A program made the translations under genes and the position numbers. DNA of 64,000 nt from Nitrosospira sp. (GTDB lineage Bacteria; Pseudomonadota; Gammaproteobacteria; Burkholderiales; Nitrosomonadaceae): the NCBI GenBank assembly GCA_013821425.1, contig JACDGV010000010.1:1-64000 (forward strand), in the 5' to 3' direction. Positions 33,801 through 42,827 of this stretch are shown here, piece by piece; the stretch's first letter is position 1, and each line of letters starts with the position of its first letter. The notes below the pieces were generated by a model. That model was not told the origin of the DNA and made no database searches. It saw nothing but the letters and a program-made list of their open reading frames with translations.

Positions 33801-34535
33801 CTATGAACGCAGTGGAGCCGGTCCGCTGATACGCGCCATTTCCGCCTCGATCCAGGACTCAACCCGCGCATTGAGGTCGCCCAATTCCATTCCTTCCGGA
33901 TCGATGGGGGGGCCGATACTTACTGTAACTGTGCCGGGTAGTTTCACAAAATTCCTAACCCAGAACTCTCCCGCGTTATGTGCCACGGGTATCACCGGTG
34001 CGCCGGTGTGCGTCGCGAGCCACGCGCCGCCAACACCGTATCTGCCCTTTTTTCCGGGTGGGATGCGTGTGCCCTCCGGAAAGATTACGATCCAAAACCC
34101 TTGCTTAAGCCTATCTTTTCCCTGTTCAACGATCTGCTTCAAGGCCGCTTTCCTTGAACTCCGATCAATGGCAATCGGACTGGTCATGGCGAGGCCCCAG
34201 CCAAAAAAGGGAATACGCAATAGTTCTTTTTTTAGTACCCATACTTGAGGCGGAAAAATCTGCTGGAACGCAAGCGTTTCCCATCCCGATTGATGTTTCG
34301 ACAGCACGATACCGGGAACCGGGGGAATACGTTCCACGCCCAGCACGCGATACCGGATGCCGCAAATAACGCGAAGCAGAAACAACATCAGATGCGCCCA
34401 GCCGGAAGTGATCCGATAGCGGGTGAGCGGCGGGAGCGGAAAAGACGCCAATATGACGAAAAAATACAATGGCGTAATGATAATCTGCAACATGCCATAT
34501 AGTATCGAGCGCAGTATCGCCAGTTTTGAATTCAC
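33801..34535 (-). CDS. plsC: 1-acyl-sn-glycerol-3-phosphate acyltransferase
   Basis: 244 residues with two N-terminal hydrophobic segments. It adds the second acyl chain to lysophosphatidic acid in phospholipid synthesis. Block I reads LSKHQSGWETLAFQ near residue 77, an H-x4-E version of the usual H-x4-D that is common in this proteobacterial subgroup. Block III is IVIFPEGTRIPPGKKG near 150 with the Glu-Gly that holds the phosphate, and GAPVIPVAHNAGEFW is block IV. The start is a GTG at 34535 overlapping the gmhB stop (GTGA), so gmhB, plsC and the YgjP-like gene look like one operon. Confidence 0.93.
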   Translation of the reverse strand: MNSKLAILRSILYGMLQIIITPLYFFVILASFPLPPLTRYRITSGWAHLMLFLLRVICGIRYRVLGVERIPPVPGIVLSKHQSGWETLAFQQIFPPQVWVLKKELLRIPFFGWGLAMTSPIAIDRSSRKAALKQIVEQGKDRLKQGFWIVIFPEGTRIPPGKKGRYGVGGAWLATHTGAPVIPVAHNAGEFWVRNFVKLPGTVTVSIGPPIDPEGMELGDLNARVESWIEAEMARISGPAPLRS

Positions 34536-35065
34536 TGGGCCAGTGCATCAACGGCGGCGGCGAGATTCGCAAATATCTTCGTATTTTCCGGCAACCCGCC
34601 CTCCGCTTTGGTCTTTTTGCCCTTGCCCGTAAGCACCAGGATAGGGATTGCCCCCGCAGCGACCGCAGCTTGCAAATCCCGCAACGAATCGCCGATTGCC
34701 GGCACTCCGCTTAACCCGAGACCGAACCGCTCCGAAATCTCCCGGAACATTCCCGCCGCGGGCTTACGGCAAGTGCAATGGTCCGAGTTGGCGTGGGGGC
34801 AGAAAAAGATGGCGTCAATGCGTCCCCCAGCCTGACCAGTCGCCTTGCACATCTTGTCGTTGATGGCGTTGAGCGCCACCGTATCCAGCAAGCCCCGGCG
34901 GATGCCGGATTGATTCATTGCAACGACCACGCGGTAACCCGCCTGGCTCAGGTGCGCGATGGCTTCCAGGCTGCCAGGAATAGGCTTCCATTCGTCCGGC
35001 GTTTTGATAAAGACAGGACTATCGTAGTTGATTACACCGTCGCGATCGAGAACGACCAGTTTCAA
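34532..35065 (-). CDS. gmhB: D-glycero-beta-D-manno-heptose-1,7-bisphosphate 7-phosphatase
   Basis: 177 residues of the HAD superfamily. The catalytic motif is LVVLDRDGVINYDSP at the N-terminus (nucleophile and acid Asp of D-x-D), followed by VVVAMNQSGIRRG, the zinc-binding Cys cluster FFCPHANSDHCTCRKP near residue 107, and GDSLRDLQAAVAAG. It removes the 7-phosphate from heptose bisphosphate in making ADP-heptose for the lipopolysaccharide core. It follows glyS by one base (35067 stop to 35065 start) and overlaps plsC, a glyQ-glyS-gmhB-plsC order conserved in Betaproteobacteria. Confidence 0.95.
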   Translation of the reverse strand: MKLVVLDRDGVINYDSPVFIKTPDEWKPIPGSLEAIAHLSQAGYRVVVAMNQSGIRRGLLDTVALNAINDKMCKATGQAGGRIDAIFFCPHANSDHCTCRKPAAGMFREISERFGLGLSGVPAIGDSLRDLQAAVAAGAIPILVLTGKGKKTKAEGGLPENTKIFANLAAAVDALAQ

Positions 35066-35066
35066 T

Positions 35067-37271
35067 TTAAACTGCCAACCTGGAAATGTCCGCTACACGG
35101 TTCATCGCTTGCTGCAATTGGGCCAGCAAGGCGAGGCGGTTGTGACGCAGCGCTTCATCCTCGGTGTTGACCATGACACTATCGAAAAAATCGTCCACGG
35201 GCCGCTTGAGCGCAGCCAGTATTTGCAGCGACCTGTTGTAATCCCCTGCTGAGAACGCGTTCTCGGCCTGGGGGGCGACCTGGCTCAACGCGAGATGCAG
35301 TGCTTGTTCAGCAGGCGCTTGCAACAGGGCCGGATTCACCTCGATTTTTATATCGATATCCGCTTTTTTGAGGATATTCCCCACACGTTTGTTGGTTGCG
35401 GCGAGACTTTCCGCGTCTGGAAGTGCGGCGAAAGCATGCACTGCGCAAAGACGTTCTTTGATATCGCTCAAATTCGAGGGCCGCAAGGCCAGCACTGCCT
35501 CGATTTCCTGCGGGGAGAAGATCCCCTCGGGCGCCGATATAGTAATATAAGGACGTTTTCGCGATTCGATCGCTTGCTCATCCAGGGACTCCATACTGAA
35601 ATAGTGACGCAGCCGTTCGTAAATAAACCCGTTGAGACTATCGGGCACTTGTTTGAACATACCTCCGAAAGTATCAGCGGTTTGTTCAAGTAAAATGTCC
35701 AGAGACAGCGGTACCTTTTTTTCAACCAGTATCCGGATCACCCCCAAGGCATGCCGCCGTAATGCGAAAGGGTCCTTGTCTCCAGTGGGCACTTGCCCGA
35801 TACCAAACATCCCGACCAGGGTTTCCAGCTTGTCCGCCAGTGCCACACAAACGCCGACCGTGTTACGCGGCAATTCATCACCGGCGAATCGTGGCTTGTA
35901 ATGGTCCTCAATCGCATCGGCGACGTCATCCGCCAATCCGTCGTGTTTTGCGTAGTACCGCCCCATGGCGCCTTGCAACTCGGGAAATTCCCCTACCATA
36001 TCGGTGAGCAAGTCTGCTTTGGAGAGCATCGCGGCTTCGCCCGCCTGTGCCGCAAGTGCGGGGCCGCCCAGTCGCAAGCCAATCGCCTGAGCAATGGCCC
36101 ATATCCGTTCCACGCGCTCCGCCTGCGTCCCCAGCCTGTGATGATAAACGACTCCACGCAAGCCTTCGACGCGGGAAGCCAGGGTCTTCTTCCGGTCCTG
36201 ATCGAAGAAGAATTTCGCATCCGACAGACGCGACCGCAGCACGCGCTCGTTGCCGGTCACTATTCCGGCAGCATTAGCCGGGCGAATGTTCGAAACGATC
36301 AGAAATTTATGAGAGAGATTTCCATTTTTATCCGAGAGAGGGAAATATTTCTGATTCATTTTCATGGTGAGAACAAGGCATTCCCGCGGCACTTCCAAAA
36401 ATTCGCGTTCAAATTCACCGGTTAGCACATTGGGGCGTTCGACTAGCGCGGTCACCTCATCCAGCAGGACTTCATCTTTAATTATATTCAAGCCTTCTCT
36501 GGCAGTGGCCGCTTCAAGCTGCCGGATAATTTCATTTCGACGCCTTTCAAAGCTGGCGATAACGGCCCCTTCGCTTTCAAGCTGTTGTTCATAACTGTCG
36601 GCGTCCCTTAGTTCTATCGTCTTGCTGTTTGCTTCAAAGCGATGTCCTTTTGTCGTGTTTCCCGCGATCAGTCCCAGTACTTCGATTGCGGCGACAATTT
36701 CGGTACCATGCAGCGCTACCAGTCCGTGTGCGGGACGCACGAAACTAACGCTGCTCCAGCCATCCGCGAGTTGATATGTCATCGCTTTGCCAATTGGCAG
36801 TTTCTGGATCGAATCCTGAAGTGCCTGCAGCAAATTTACGGAAAGCGGGAGCCCTTCAGCAACATCCGCGTAAAAAAGATAGTCCAGTTTGCCGTCATTT
36901 TCACGGAGAATCTTCACCTCCCAGACGGATGCGGGGGCGTGCGCGAGGTATCCCAGACCCAGGGCGTCACATTTTTTCAGTAAGGAGGGAGTAGGAGAGC
37001 CATCGGCATTCAGGCCGACCGATACCGGCATGAGCCTTATTTTGCGGGGCTTCTGCACCGCTATTTCCCGGACGTTCGTGACATGCGCTGCAAGCCGCCT
37101 GGGTGAGGCAAATGTCGTGAGCTGTGCATCACCGCCCAGATGGTGAAGTTTTTGCAGCCCCTCGAACAGGAGTGTTCCAAAGGACTGGCCCAGCTGCTTC
37201 AGCGACTTTGGAGGCAACTCCTCGACAAGCAGCTCGACAAGCAGGCTTTTATTTTTGCTCGCGCTGCTCAA
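35067..37271 (-). CDS. glyS: Glycyl-tRNA synthetase beta subunit
   Basis: 734 residues from a TTG at 37271 that overlaps the glyQ stop in TTGA, with GGAGAG seven bases upstream. The ORF-track start ten codons earlier lies inside glyQ and is not needed. The N-terminus then reads [20 protein letters not shown], the standard GlyS opening. Later motifs include [66 protein letters not shown] and a C-terminal anticodon-binding helical domain. With GlyQ it forms the alpha2-beta2 enzyme that charges tRNA-Gly. The two are co-translated. Confidence 0.96.
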   Translation of the reverse strand: MSSASKNKSLLVELLVEELPPKSLKQLGQSFGTLLFEGLQKLHHLGGDAQLTTFASPRRLAAHVTNVREIAVQKPRKIRLMPVSVGLNADGSPTPSLLKKCDALGLGYLAHAPASVWEVKILRENDGKLDYLFYADVAEGLPLSVNLLQALQDSIQKLPIGKAMTYQLADGWSSVSFVRPAHGLVALHGTEIVAAIEVLGLIAGNTTKGHRFEANSKTIELRDADSYEQQLESEGAVIASFERRRNEIIRQLEAATAREGLNIIKDEVLLDEVTALVERPNVLTGEFEREFLEVPRECLVLTMKMNQKYFPLSDKNGNLSHKFLIVSNIRPANAAGIVTGNERVLRSRLSDAKFFFDQDRKKTLASRVEGLRGVVYHHRLGTQAERVERIWAIAQAIGLRLGGPALAAQAGEAAMLSKADLLTDMVGEFPELQGAMGRYYAKHDGLADDVADAIEDHYKPRFAGDELPRNTVGVCVALADKLETLVGMFGIGQVPTGDKDPFALRRHALGVIRILVEKKVPLSLDILLEQTADTFGGMFKQVPDSLNGFIYERLRHYFSMESLDEQAIESRKRPYITISAPEGIFSPQEIEAVLALRPSNLSDIKERLCAVHAFAALPDAESLAATNKRVGNILKKADIDIKIEVNPALLQAPAEQALHLALSQVAPQAENAFSAGDYNRSLQILAALKRPVDDFFDSVMVNTEDEALRHNRLALLAQLQQAMNRVADISRLAV

Positions 37272-38173
37272 GTGACGCTCTCCACCGCCTGCTCTACCCA
37301 ACCGGAAGGCGCCATAGGGAAACCCAGACGTTTGCGGCTCTCGTAATATGCCTGCGCTACGCTTCGGGCCAAATCCCGGATTCGCCCGATGTAGGCCGCG
37401 CGCTCCATGACGGAAATGGCGCCGCGTGCGTCAAGCAGATTGAATGTGTGCGCGGTTTTCAACACCTGTTCATAACCCGGCAACGGCAGTCCTTGCTCCA
37501 CCAGAAACCTTGCTTGCGTTTCGTGGCTCGTAAAGGCCTTCAACAGAAAATCCACATCGCTGTGCTCGAAGTTGTATGCCGATTGCTCGACTTCGTTCTG
37601 ATGGTACACGTCACGGTACAAAAGCCCCTCCGTCCAAACCAGATCGAACACGTTTTCTACGCTTTGCAGGTACATCGCAAGCCGCTCCAGCCCATAGGTG
37701 ATTTCGCCCGTAATGGGCTTGCAATTCATGCCGCCCACTTGCTGAAAATAGGTAAACTGTGTTATTTCCATGCCGTTCAGCCACACTTCCCAGCCCAGGC
37801 CCCAAGCGCCCAACGTCGGGTTTTCCCAGTCATCCTCGACGAAGCGGATATCGTTTTGTTTCAGATCAAGCCCCAAGTCTTCGAGGGAACCAAGGTACAG
37901 TTCCAGGATGTTGGAAGGAGCGGGTTTCAGCACCGCCTGAAACTGATAATAATGCTGCAGGCGGTTCGGATTTTCACCATAACGTCCGTCTTTTGGCCTT
38001 CGGGTCGGTTGCACATATGCCGCCTTCCAGGGCTCGGGACCAAGTGCACGCAGAAACGTTGCAGTGTGCGAAGTGCCTGCGCCCACCTCCATGTCGTAAG
38101 GCTGGAGCAGTGCGCAGCCCTGCTTATGCCAATAGTGCTGCAAGACGAGAATAATTTCCTGGAATGTACGCAT
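37268..38173 (-). CDS. glyQ: Glycyl-tRNA synthetase alpha subunit
   Basis: 301 residues, the full catalytic subunit. It opens [20 protein letters not shown] and carries [42 protein letters not shown] (class II motif 2 region), [21 protein letters not shown] and [17 protein letters not shown] (motif 3). It makes glycyl-adenylate; GlyS supplies tRNA binding. The ATG at 38173 shares a base with the stop of a small upstream ORF. It is on the minus strand between lnt and glyS. Confidence 0.96.
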   Translation of the reverse strand: MRTFQEIILVLQHYWHKQGCALLQPYDMEVGAGTSHTATFLRALGPEPWKAAYVQPTRRPKDGRYGENPNRLQHYYQFQAVLKPAPSNILELYLGSLEDLGLDLKQNDIRFVEDDWENPTLGAWGLGWEVWLNGMEITQFTYFQQVGGMNCKPITGEITYGLERLAMYLQSVENVFDLVWTEGLLYRDVYHQNEVEQSAYNFEHSDVDFLLKAFTSHETQARFLVEQGLPLPGYEQVLKTAHTFNLLDARGAISVMERAAYIGRIRDLARSVAQAYYESRKRLGFPMAPSGWVEQAVESVT

Positions 38174-38397
38174 TAAACGTGGGAGTTCTCATGTAGTTTC
38201 AGTAAATCTTGAAAAGCGCGCCCACCGATGGAAGCGAATTGGGGGTAGGAAAGTAGCGGCGCTGTTTCTCGGCCTGCTGTCAGCCCTGATGAAGCTGCCG
38301 CCAATTGAACACTCTGAACACTCGTTTTGTCATCTTCTTTAGGCATATCCCATAAAGCCGCAACCACCCGGGCTGTGAACTTCTTCACGTTGAGCAA
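38173..38397 (-). CDS. Small hypothetical ORF upstream of glyQ (doubtful)
   Basis: 74 residues starting at a TTG, ending in TAATG so that its stop shares a base with the glyQ start. That junction is what a coupled gene would show, but no ribosome site or family likeness is seen; the middle part ([19 protein letters not shown]) is low in hydrophobic residues. Probably leader sequence of glyQ, possibly a real short gene. Confidence 0.2.
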   Translation of the reverse strand: MLNVKKFTARVVAALWDMPKEDDKTSVQSVQLAAASSGLTAGRETAPLLSYPQFASIGGRAFQDLLKLHENSHV

Positions 38398-38412
38398 CCG
38401 ACGACCGGGATT

Positions 38413-39915
38413 TTACAGGTTTTTGCGTGCACTACGAAAAACCAGCAGGAGCGCGCCAGATAATACTATTATTGCGGCCAACCCCAGGAACAGTGTATTG
38501 CCTAACCGGACGTAGGGCGTTGCGCCGCTAAACCCCTGCGCCATACCGTGCAGTGCGGTAGTGGTAAACACTTCCGCTTGTTGCAGGACCACGCCGCGTT
38601 CATCGATAATGGCGGTAACGCCGGTGTTCGTGGCCCGCAGCATATACCGTCCGGTTTCCAAAGCGCGCATTTGGGAGATTTGCAAATGTTGCCGCGGGCC
38701 GATGGAGCGGCCGAACCACGCGTCATTACTCACGTTGGCAAGCAGCGTGGCCTGCGGCAGTTGCCTGATGATTTCTTCGCCAAAAACGTCTTCGTAGCAA
38801 ATATTCACAGCTACACGCTGCCCGGCGATATTCATGGGTTTCTGGTCAAGCGTCCCGCGCGAAAAGTCGGACAACGGAATTTTCAGCACATTGACGACCC
38901 ACCCGAACACGGGCTTTAATGGAATGAATTCCCCGAACGGTACCAGGTGGTACTTGCGGTAACTCTGGCCGGGAGAGGAGCCAAAGCTGAACATGGAGTT
39001 GTAATATGCGCTGCCCCCGCCCGGTGCTTCAACCATGCCTACGAGAATGTCTCCATTATTCTGCCTGGCATGAGTGGCAAGTTGCGCGAGATAACTTGAC
39101 GGTACTTCGTCGCGATACAGGGGCACTGAAATTTCCGGTGTAATTATCAGGCGACTGCTACTTTCTTCTGCAAGCCTTGCGTAAGTATCCATGGAAGTGG
39201 CGATTTGATCCGCTCGCCATTTCAGGTCCTGCGAAATATTGCCTTGCAGCAGGCTTACTGTCACACGCTCGCCCAAGGGTTGGGTCCAGCGGATATGCTG
39301 CAAGCCAAAACCGATGATCCAGATTGCCAGCAGCGGCAGCAAATAACGGCGCTGGCGAAATTCTTTTTCAAAAAACAGGCAAAAGAGCGCCGCACTGCAA
39401 ACAAGCACCAGGGAAATGCCGTAGGCGCCCACTACCGGGGCAAAACCCGCCAGTGGACTATGCGGTACCTGCGAGTAGCCCAGCGTCAGCCATGGGAAAC
39501 CGGTAAACAACACGCTTCGTAGCCAGTCCGACAGTCCCCACAATGCACCCGCGGCCAGCGACCAGAGAGCGGGCATGGCAATATTCAGCTTCTTCAGTAT
39601 CCACCCCGTCGCCGCGGGGAACAGCGCGAGGTAAGCGCAGAGGAAGAGCAGCGCAATCACCGCGATGGGCATGGGCATCGCGCCAAAGTCGTGCAGGCTC
39701 ACGTAGATCCAGGTAACGCCAGCGCTGAACATGCCCATCCCGAAAGAAAAGCCCAGCAAGGCCGAATGGAAGGGCGTGGCGCTGCCGCGCCAAAAATGGC
39801 AAAGTAGCGCAACCGTGAACAGAGGAACCGGAAAAAGATAAAATGGCGCAAAACCCAGAACGGTAAGTGCGCCAAGCAGAAAGGAAATGATTAACTTAGA
39901 GCGGATTGTATTCAA
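38413..39915 (-). CDS. lnt: Apolipoprotein N-acyltransferase
   Basis: 500 residues with about seven membrane helices followed by a nitrilase-like domain. The catalytic Glu-Lys-Cys triad is visible as LIITPEISVPLYRDE (~255), YHLVPFGEFIPLKPVF (~320) and VAVNICYEDVFGEEI (~372). It adds the third acyl chain to lipoproteins at the periplasmic face of the inner membrane, needed before Lol export. Start TTG at 39915 with a weak GAAG ahead. Downstream on the same strand are glyQ and glyS. The histidine kinase gene lies 77 bases upstream with a tandem duplication between. Confidence 0.95.
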   Translation of the reverse strand: MNTIRSKLIISFLLGALTVLGFAPFYLFPVPLFTVALLCHFWRGSATPFHSALLGFSFGMGMFSAGVTWIYVSLHDFGAMPMPIAVIALLFLCAYLALFPAATGWILKKLNIAMPALWSLAAGALWGLSDWLRSVLFTGFPWLTLGYSQVPHSPLAGFAPVVGAYGISLVLVCSAALFCLFFEKEFRQRRYLLPLLAIWIIGFGLQHIRWTQPLGERVTVSLLQGNISQDLKWRADQIATSMDTYARLAEESSSRLIITPEISVPLYRDEVPSSYLAQLATHARQNNGDILVGMVEAPGGGSAYYNSMFSFGSSPGQSYRKYHLVPFGEFIPLKPVFGWVVNVLKIPLSDFSRGTLDQKPMNIAGQRVAVNICYEDVFGEEIIRQLPQATLLANVSNDAWFGRSIGPRQHLQISQMRALETGRYMLRATNTGVTAIIDERGVVLQQAEVFTTTALHGMAQGFSGATPYVRLGNTLFLGLAAIIVLSGALLLVFRSARKNL

Positions 39916-39930
39916 CGGCGCTTCAATAAC

Positions 39931-39978
39931 TCATCCCGCGAGGCTGGTGGAAAATCATCCCGCGAGGCTGGTGGAAAA
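39931..39978. repeat. 24-bp perfect tandem duplication
   Basis: Two head-to-tail copies (39931-39954 and 39955-39978) of a unit beginning TCATCCCGCGAGGCTGG and ending GGAAAA. It lies in the 77-base gap between the histidine kinase gene stop and lnt. Length is a multiple of three but it is outside any gene. Confidence 0.97.
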
Positions 39979-39992
39979 AACCCGGAACAGAA

Positions 39993-41174
39993 TCAGGTAG
40001 ACGAAGGGTTACGGTTTGGCAACACCAAGCGGAAGGTTGAGCCGACGTTGATCGCCGACTCGATCTCTAGTTCACCTCCCAGAAGTCGGGTCGCGTGGGA
40101 CGCGATACATAGTCCAAGCCCTACTCCGGACTGGCCGTATGTCTCGCCACGCCTGAATGCGTCGAACAGATTCTTTAAGTTTTCCGGCGGGATGCCGGGC
40201 CCTTGATCGATAACGCTGAGTACCCAATAAGAATCCGCCATATTACTCGCCTTTATCGTTACCCTGCCCCGTGAGCTGTATTTTACCGCGTTTGCCAGCA
40301 GGTTCTGCAGCACCAGAGTCAGCAACGCTCCATCGCTCTCGGCGTGGGCCCCATCCGGCACATCCACCTCGAACTCCAGTCCTTTGGATTGCGCTTCCTG
40401 CAATAACTGTTTGCTCACCTCCAGAATCAGTCGATGAAGATCCACGGGGTAAACATGTAGTTCAACACACTCCTGCCGCAGCAGTTCCGCCTGCAACAAT
40501 CGGTCCATTCCCGTTGTTGTCTGCAGGATGGCCCGCTTGATCGATTGAATATCCTCCATGCTTTCCGCATATTCTGGAGCTTTGGCCAGCTTTGCGGCAA
40601 GAAGTTGCAAATGAAGCATCGCGTGATTGAGATGGTTCCGAAGATCGTGCGATAGGAAGGAGAGGTATTTGGCCTGCGCATCCGTACTGGCCTGGAGTCG
40701 CTGCTGCAGGTGTTCGGTGAATTCGACTACTCCATGCTGGAGCGCCGTGTCGACCGCCATATTCAGCGCCACCTGCCCCTGAACGTCCACTTTCCCGTCC
40801 AACGCTTGAGAAACCTGCTCGACAATTATCCTGCGAAGCAGTCGGTACTCGATAATTAATTCCTGCACATTGTAATTTTCATGGAAGCGCGTCGCCCCGT
40901 GACTCTTGCTGCCTTCGATAAGCGCATAAGTAGCGTGGGGCTTGTCGGAAGCCAATGCATCGGCGATTTCATCCAGAACAAGCGGCAGGGAGTTTCGCAG
41001 TTGTAGCAGTGTTAATTCGTCGGCCGCGGGTAGCGTATTGCGCACCGCAATTTCCCACTTCGGGATAATGCTGGCGGCGCGTGCTCTTACAGCCGCCGCG
41101 AGGCGCGGAAAAGCCTGGTGCGCCAGTAAATTAAGCGTCAGGTCTTCGGTAGACGTCAGGTCTTCGGTAGACAA
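39993..41174 (-). CDS. Soluble sensor histidine kinase with RsbRD-like N-terminal domain
   Basis: 393 residues without membrane segments. The N-terminal ~150 residues (ARAASIIPKWEIAVRNTLPA, ENYNVQELIIEYRLLRRIIV) match the RsbRD/co-antagonist type of helical domain. The dimerisation helix bears the H-box FLSHDLRNHLNHAM near residue 175 with the phospho-acceptor His. The ATPase part has the N-box LVLQNLLANAVKYSSRG, G1 VIDQGPGIPPENL and G2 YGQSGVGLGLCIA. It should autophosphorylate in response to a cytoplasmic signal. No response regulator is adjacent, so it is an orphan. The start is a TTG at 41174 with AAAGGAG ten bases upstream. Its first codons contain a 6-residue duplication (STEDLT twice). 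Confidence 0.88.
   Translation of the reverse strand: MSTEDLTSTEDLTLNLLAHQAFPRLAAAVRARAASIIPKWEIAVRNTLPAADELTLLQLRNSLPLVLDEIADALASDKPHATYALIEGSKSHGATRFHENYNVQELIIEYRLLRRIIVEQVSQALDGKVDVQGQVALNMAVDTALQHGVVEFTEHLQQRLQASTDAQAKYLSFLSHDLRNHLNHAMLHLQLLAAKLAKAPEYAESMEDIQSIKRAILQTTTGMDRLLQAELLRQECVELHVYPVDLHRLILEVSKQLLQEAQSKGLEFEVDVPDGAHAESDGALLTLVLQNLLANAVKYSSRGRVTIKASNMADSYWVLSVIDQGPGIPPENLKNLFDAFRRGETYGQSGVGLGLCIASHATRLLGGELEIESAINVGSTFRLVLPNRNPSST
41137..41172 (-). repeat. 18-bp perfect tandem duplication within the kinase start
   Basis: Two head-to-tail copies of GTCAGGTCTTCGGTAGAC, 41137-41154 and 41155-41172. On the minus strand this codes STEDLT twice at the very start of the histidine kinase. 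In-frame, so the gene stays intact. Confidence 0.97.
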
Positions 41175-41233
41175 AAGGCGTTCTCCTTTAACGGGATGTG
41201 AAGTAATCTCGGCTTAGAAAAATCAGAACATAA

Positions 41234-41259
41234 ACGTGGGGTACGTGGGACCACGTGGG
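41234..41259. repeat. Three ACGTGGG direct repeats spaced by about one helix turn
   Basis: ACGTGGG occurs at 41234-41240, 41243-41249 and 41253-41259, starts 9 and 10 bases apart, in the region between the divergent kinase and M23 peptidase genes. It contains a CACGTG. It could be a binding site for a regulator or just a small repeat; nothing else in the region (41175-41468) is recognisable. Confidence 0.6.
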
Positions 41260-41468
41260 TTACTCGGGGTAGCCGGAGGATTGAGATGGCCCAATCAGTG
41301 AGGACGCCTCAAAAGAGATTTTTTGCAAAGAAACCCGAACCAGGGAATTGAATATGCGCAAACCGTTATTATACGGGAGCTGCTGCTGAATGGGGAAGTT
41401 GAACACGTGGACGAGCGGCGCCACATCGATTTTGTGTTAGACTTCAGGTCTCAAGCGTGGGGGGAAAT

Positions 41469-42785
41469 ATGCTGGGCCACAAATTCAGGGTTTTTAGCCA
41501 CGAGCCGCTGACGTTGACGAAAAAAAAACTGCGCTGGCTGATTCTGTTATCGAGCATTCCGCTGTTCGGCATGGTGGCCGCTTTCGGTATAGCGCCCAAC
41601 ACGGCGCTGGAAGAGCTTCCGGTGGAACAGGTCATCCTCGGCCTCGATCTTCCGGAAATTCATTCGGCGTCGCATGCAAACATGACCTTTTGGCGTCAGG
41701 AACGCATCCAGCGCGGCGACACGATTGCTACCCTCCTTTCCCGGCTCCATGTAAGCAACCAGGAGGCGGTCAAATTCCTGCGAGATACAAGGGATATCAA
41801 GGGTGTGCATCAACTGGCCGCCGGCAAAACCATCCATGTGCTGACTACGGCGGCTGGCCAACTGCTCCTGTTACGCTATTTTTCAGGCGGCAGTGAGCAA
41901 CTGGTAATTGAAAAGAGTGGTGAAACCTTTAAAGTAAGCGATCAACCTCCCGCCCTGGAGACGCACGTTCAGATGAAATCGGGCATGATAAACAGCTCGC
42001 TGTTCGCTGCTATCGACAGCGCGGGCGTGCCCGACAGCGTTGCTACCCAGATCGTTGATATTCTTGCTACCGAAATTGATTTTCATCGGGATTTGCGCAA
42101 GGGTGACCGCTTTACGGTTGTGTACGATTCGCTTTACGGCAATGGGGAGCCTGCCCGGGCCGGACGGGTTCTGGCGGTGGAATTCGTCAATCAGGGAACG
42201 CCCCATCGTGCGCTATATTTTCAGGCCGATAATGGGGAAAGCGGGTATTACACGCCTGACGGCAAAAATCTCCGAAAAGCCTTCCTGCGTTCGCCTCTGG
42301 AGTTTTCCCGCATCAGTTCCGGTTTTTCCAGCGCACGTTTCCACCCCGTCCTCAAGACATGGCGGGCTCATAAAGGCATCGATTACGCTGCGCCGACAGG
42401 TACTCGGGTGAAAGCGGCCGCTGATGGAACGGTGGCTTTTGCCGGATGGCAGGGCGGTTATGGTAACGTCGTCATTCTTGAGCACCGCGGGTCGTATTCT
42501 ACCGTTTATGGTCACTTATCCGCGTTTGCCAAAGGCTTGCGCAAAGGCCAGCGCGTCAGCCAGGGAGACGTAATCGGGAATGTGGGTGCAACGGGAATGG
42601 CTACCGGTCCGCATCTGCATTATGAATTTCGCTTCAAAGGCGTTCAGCGTGATCCCTTGAAGGTGGCGATGCCTGCCGCCAATCCTGTTTTACCCAAACA
42701 CATGCCTGCGTTCTACGAATACACAAAGTCGTCAATGGCTCGGCTGGATATGCTGCGTGGCACGAGCCTCGCATTTCTGGACTAG
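41469..42785 (+). CDS. M23 family murein endopeptidase (MepM/LytM-like) with membrane anchor
   Basis: 438 residues from the ATG at 41469, which follows GGGGGAAAT; the ORF-track GTG lies inside that tract. A single N-terminal membrane segment (LRWLILLSSIPLFGMVAAFG) is followed by OapA/LysM-like domains (GDTIATLLSRLHVSNQEAVKF) and the LytM domain: KTWRAHKGIDYAAPTGTRVK (H-x3-D zinc ligands), YGNVVILEHRG, TVYGHLS and ATGPHLHYEFR (H-x-H). It likely cuts peptide cross-links to let new wall material in. The next gene, anmK, salvages anhydro-MurNAc released by wall turnover; the M23-anmK pair is conserved in Betaproteobacteria. Confidence 0.93.
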   Translation: MLGHKFRVFSHEPLTLTKKKLRWLILLSSIPLFGMVAAFGIAPNTALEELPVEQVILGLDLPEIHSASHANMTFWRQERIQRGDTIATLLSRLHVSNQEAVKFLRDTRDIKGVHQLAAGKTIHVLTTAAGQLLLLRYFSGGSEQLVIEKSGETFKVSDQPPALETHVQMKSGMINSSLFAAIDSAGVPDSVATQIVDILATEIDFHRDLRKGDRFTVVYDSLYGNGEPARAGRVLAVEFVNQGTPHRALYFQADNGESGYYTPDGKNLRKAFLRSPLEFSRISSGFSSARFHPVLKTWRAHKGIDYAAPTGTRVKAAADGTVAFAGWQGGYGNVVILEHRGSYSTVYGHLSAFAKGLRKGQRVSQGDVIGNVGATGMATGPHLHYEFRFKGVQRDPLKVAMPAANPVLPKHMPAFYEYTKSSMARLDMLRGTSLAFLD

Positions 42786-42827
42786 CGCGAAATAGCGCCG
42801 GAAATCAAAGGGTGCGGAGCGAAAGAT

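Noticed and set aside
33801-34535. PlsC H-x4-E instead of H-x4-D considered as an inactivating change
   Set aside because: The same H-Q-S-x-W-E form is common in functional PlsC of related Proteobacteria, so it is not a sign of loss.
37124-38176. 350-codon plus-strand ORF opposite glyQ
   Set aside because: Antisense shadow of the highly conserved glyQ; the protein is Cys/His/Arg rich and resembles nothing.
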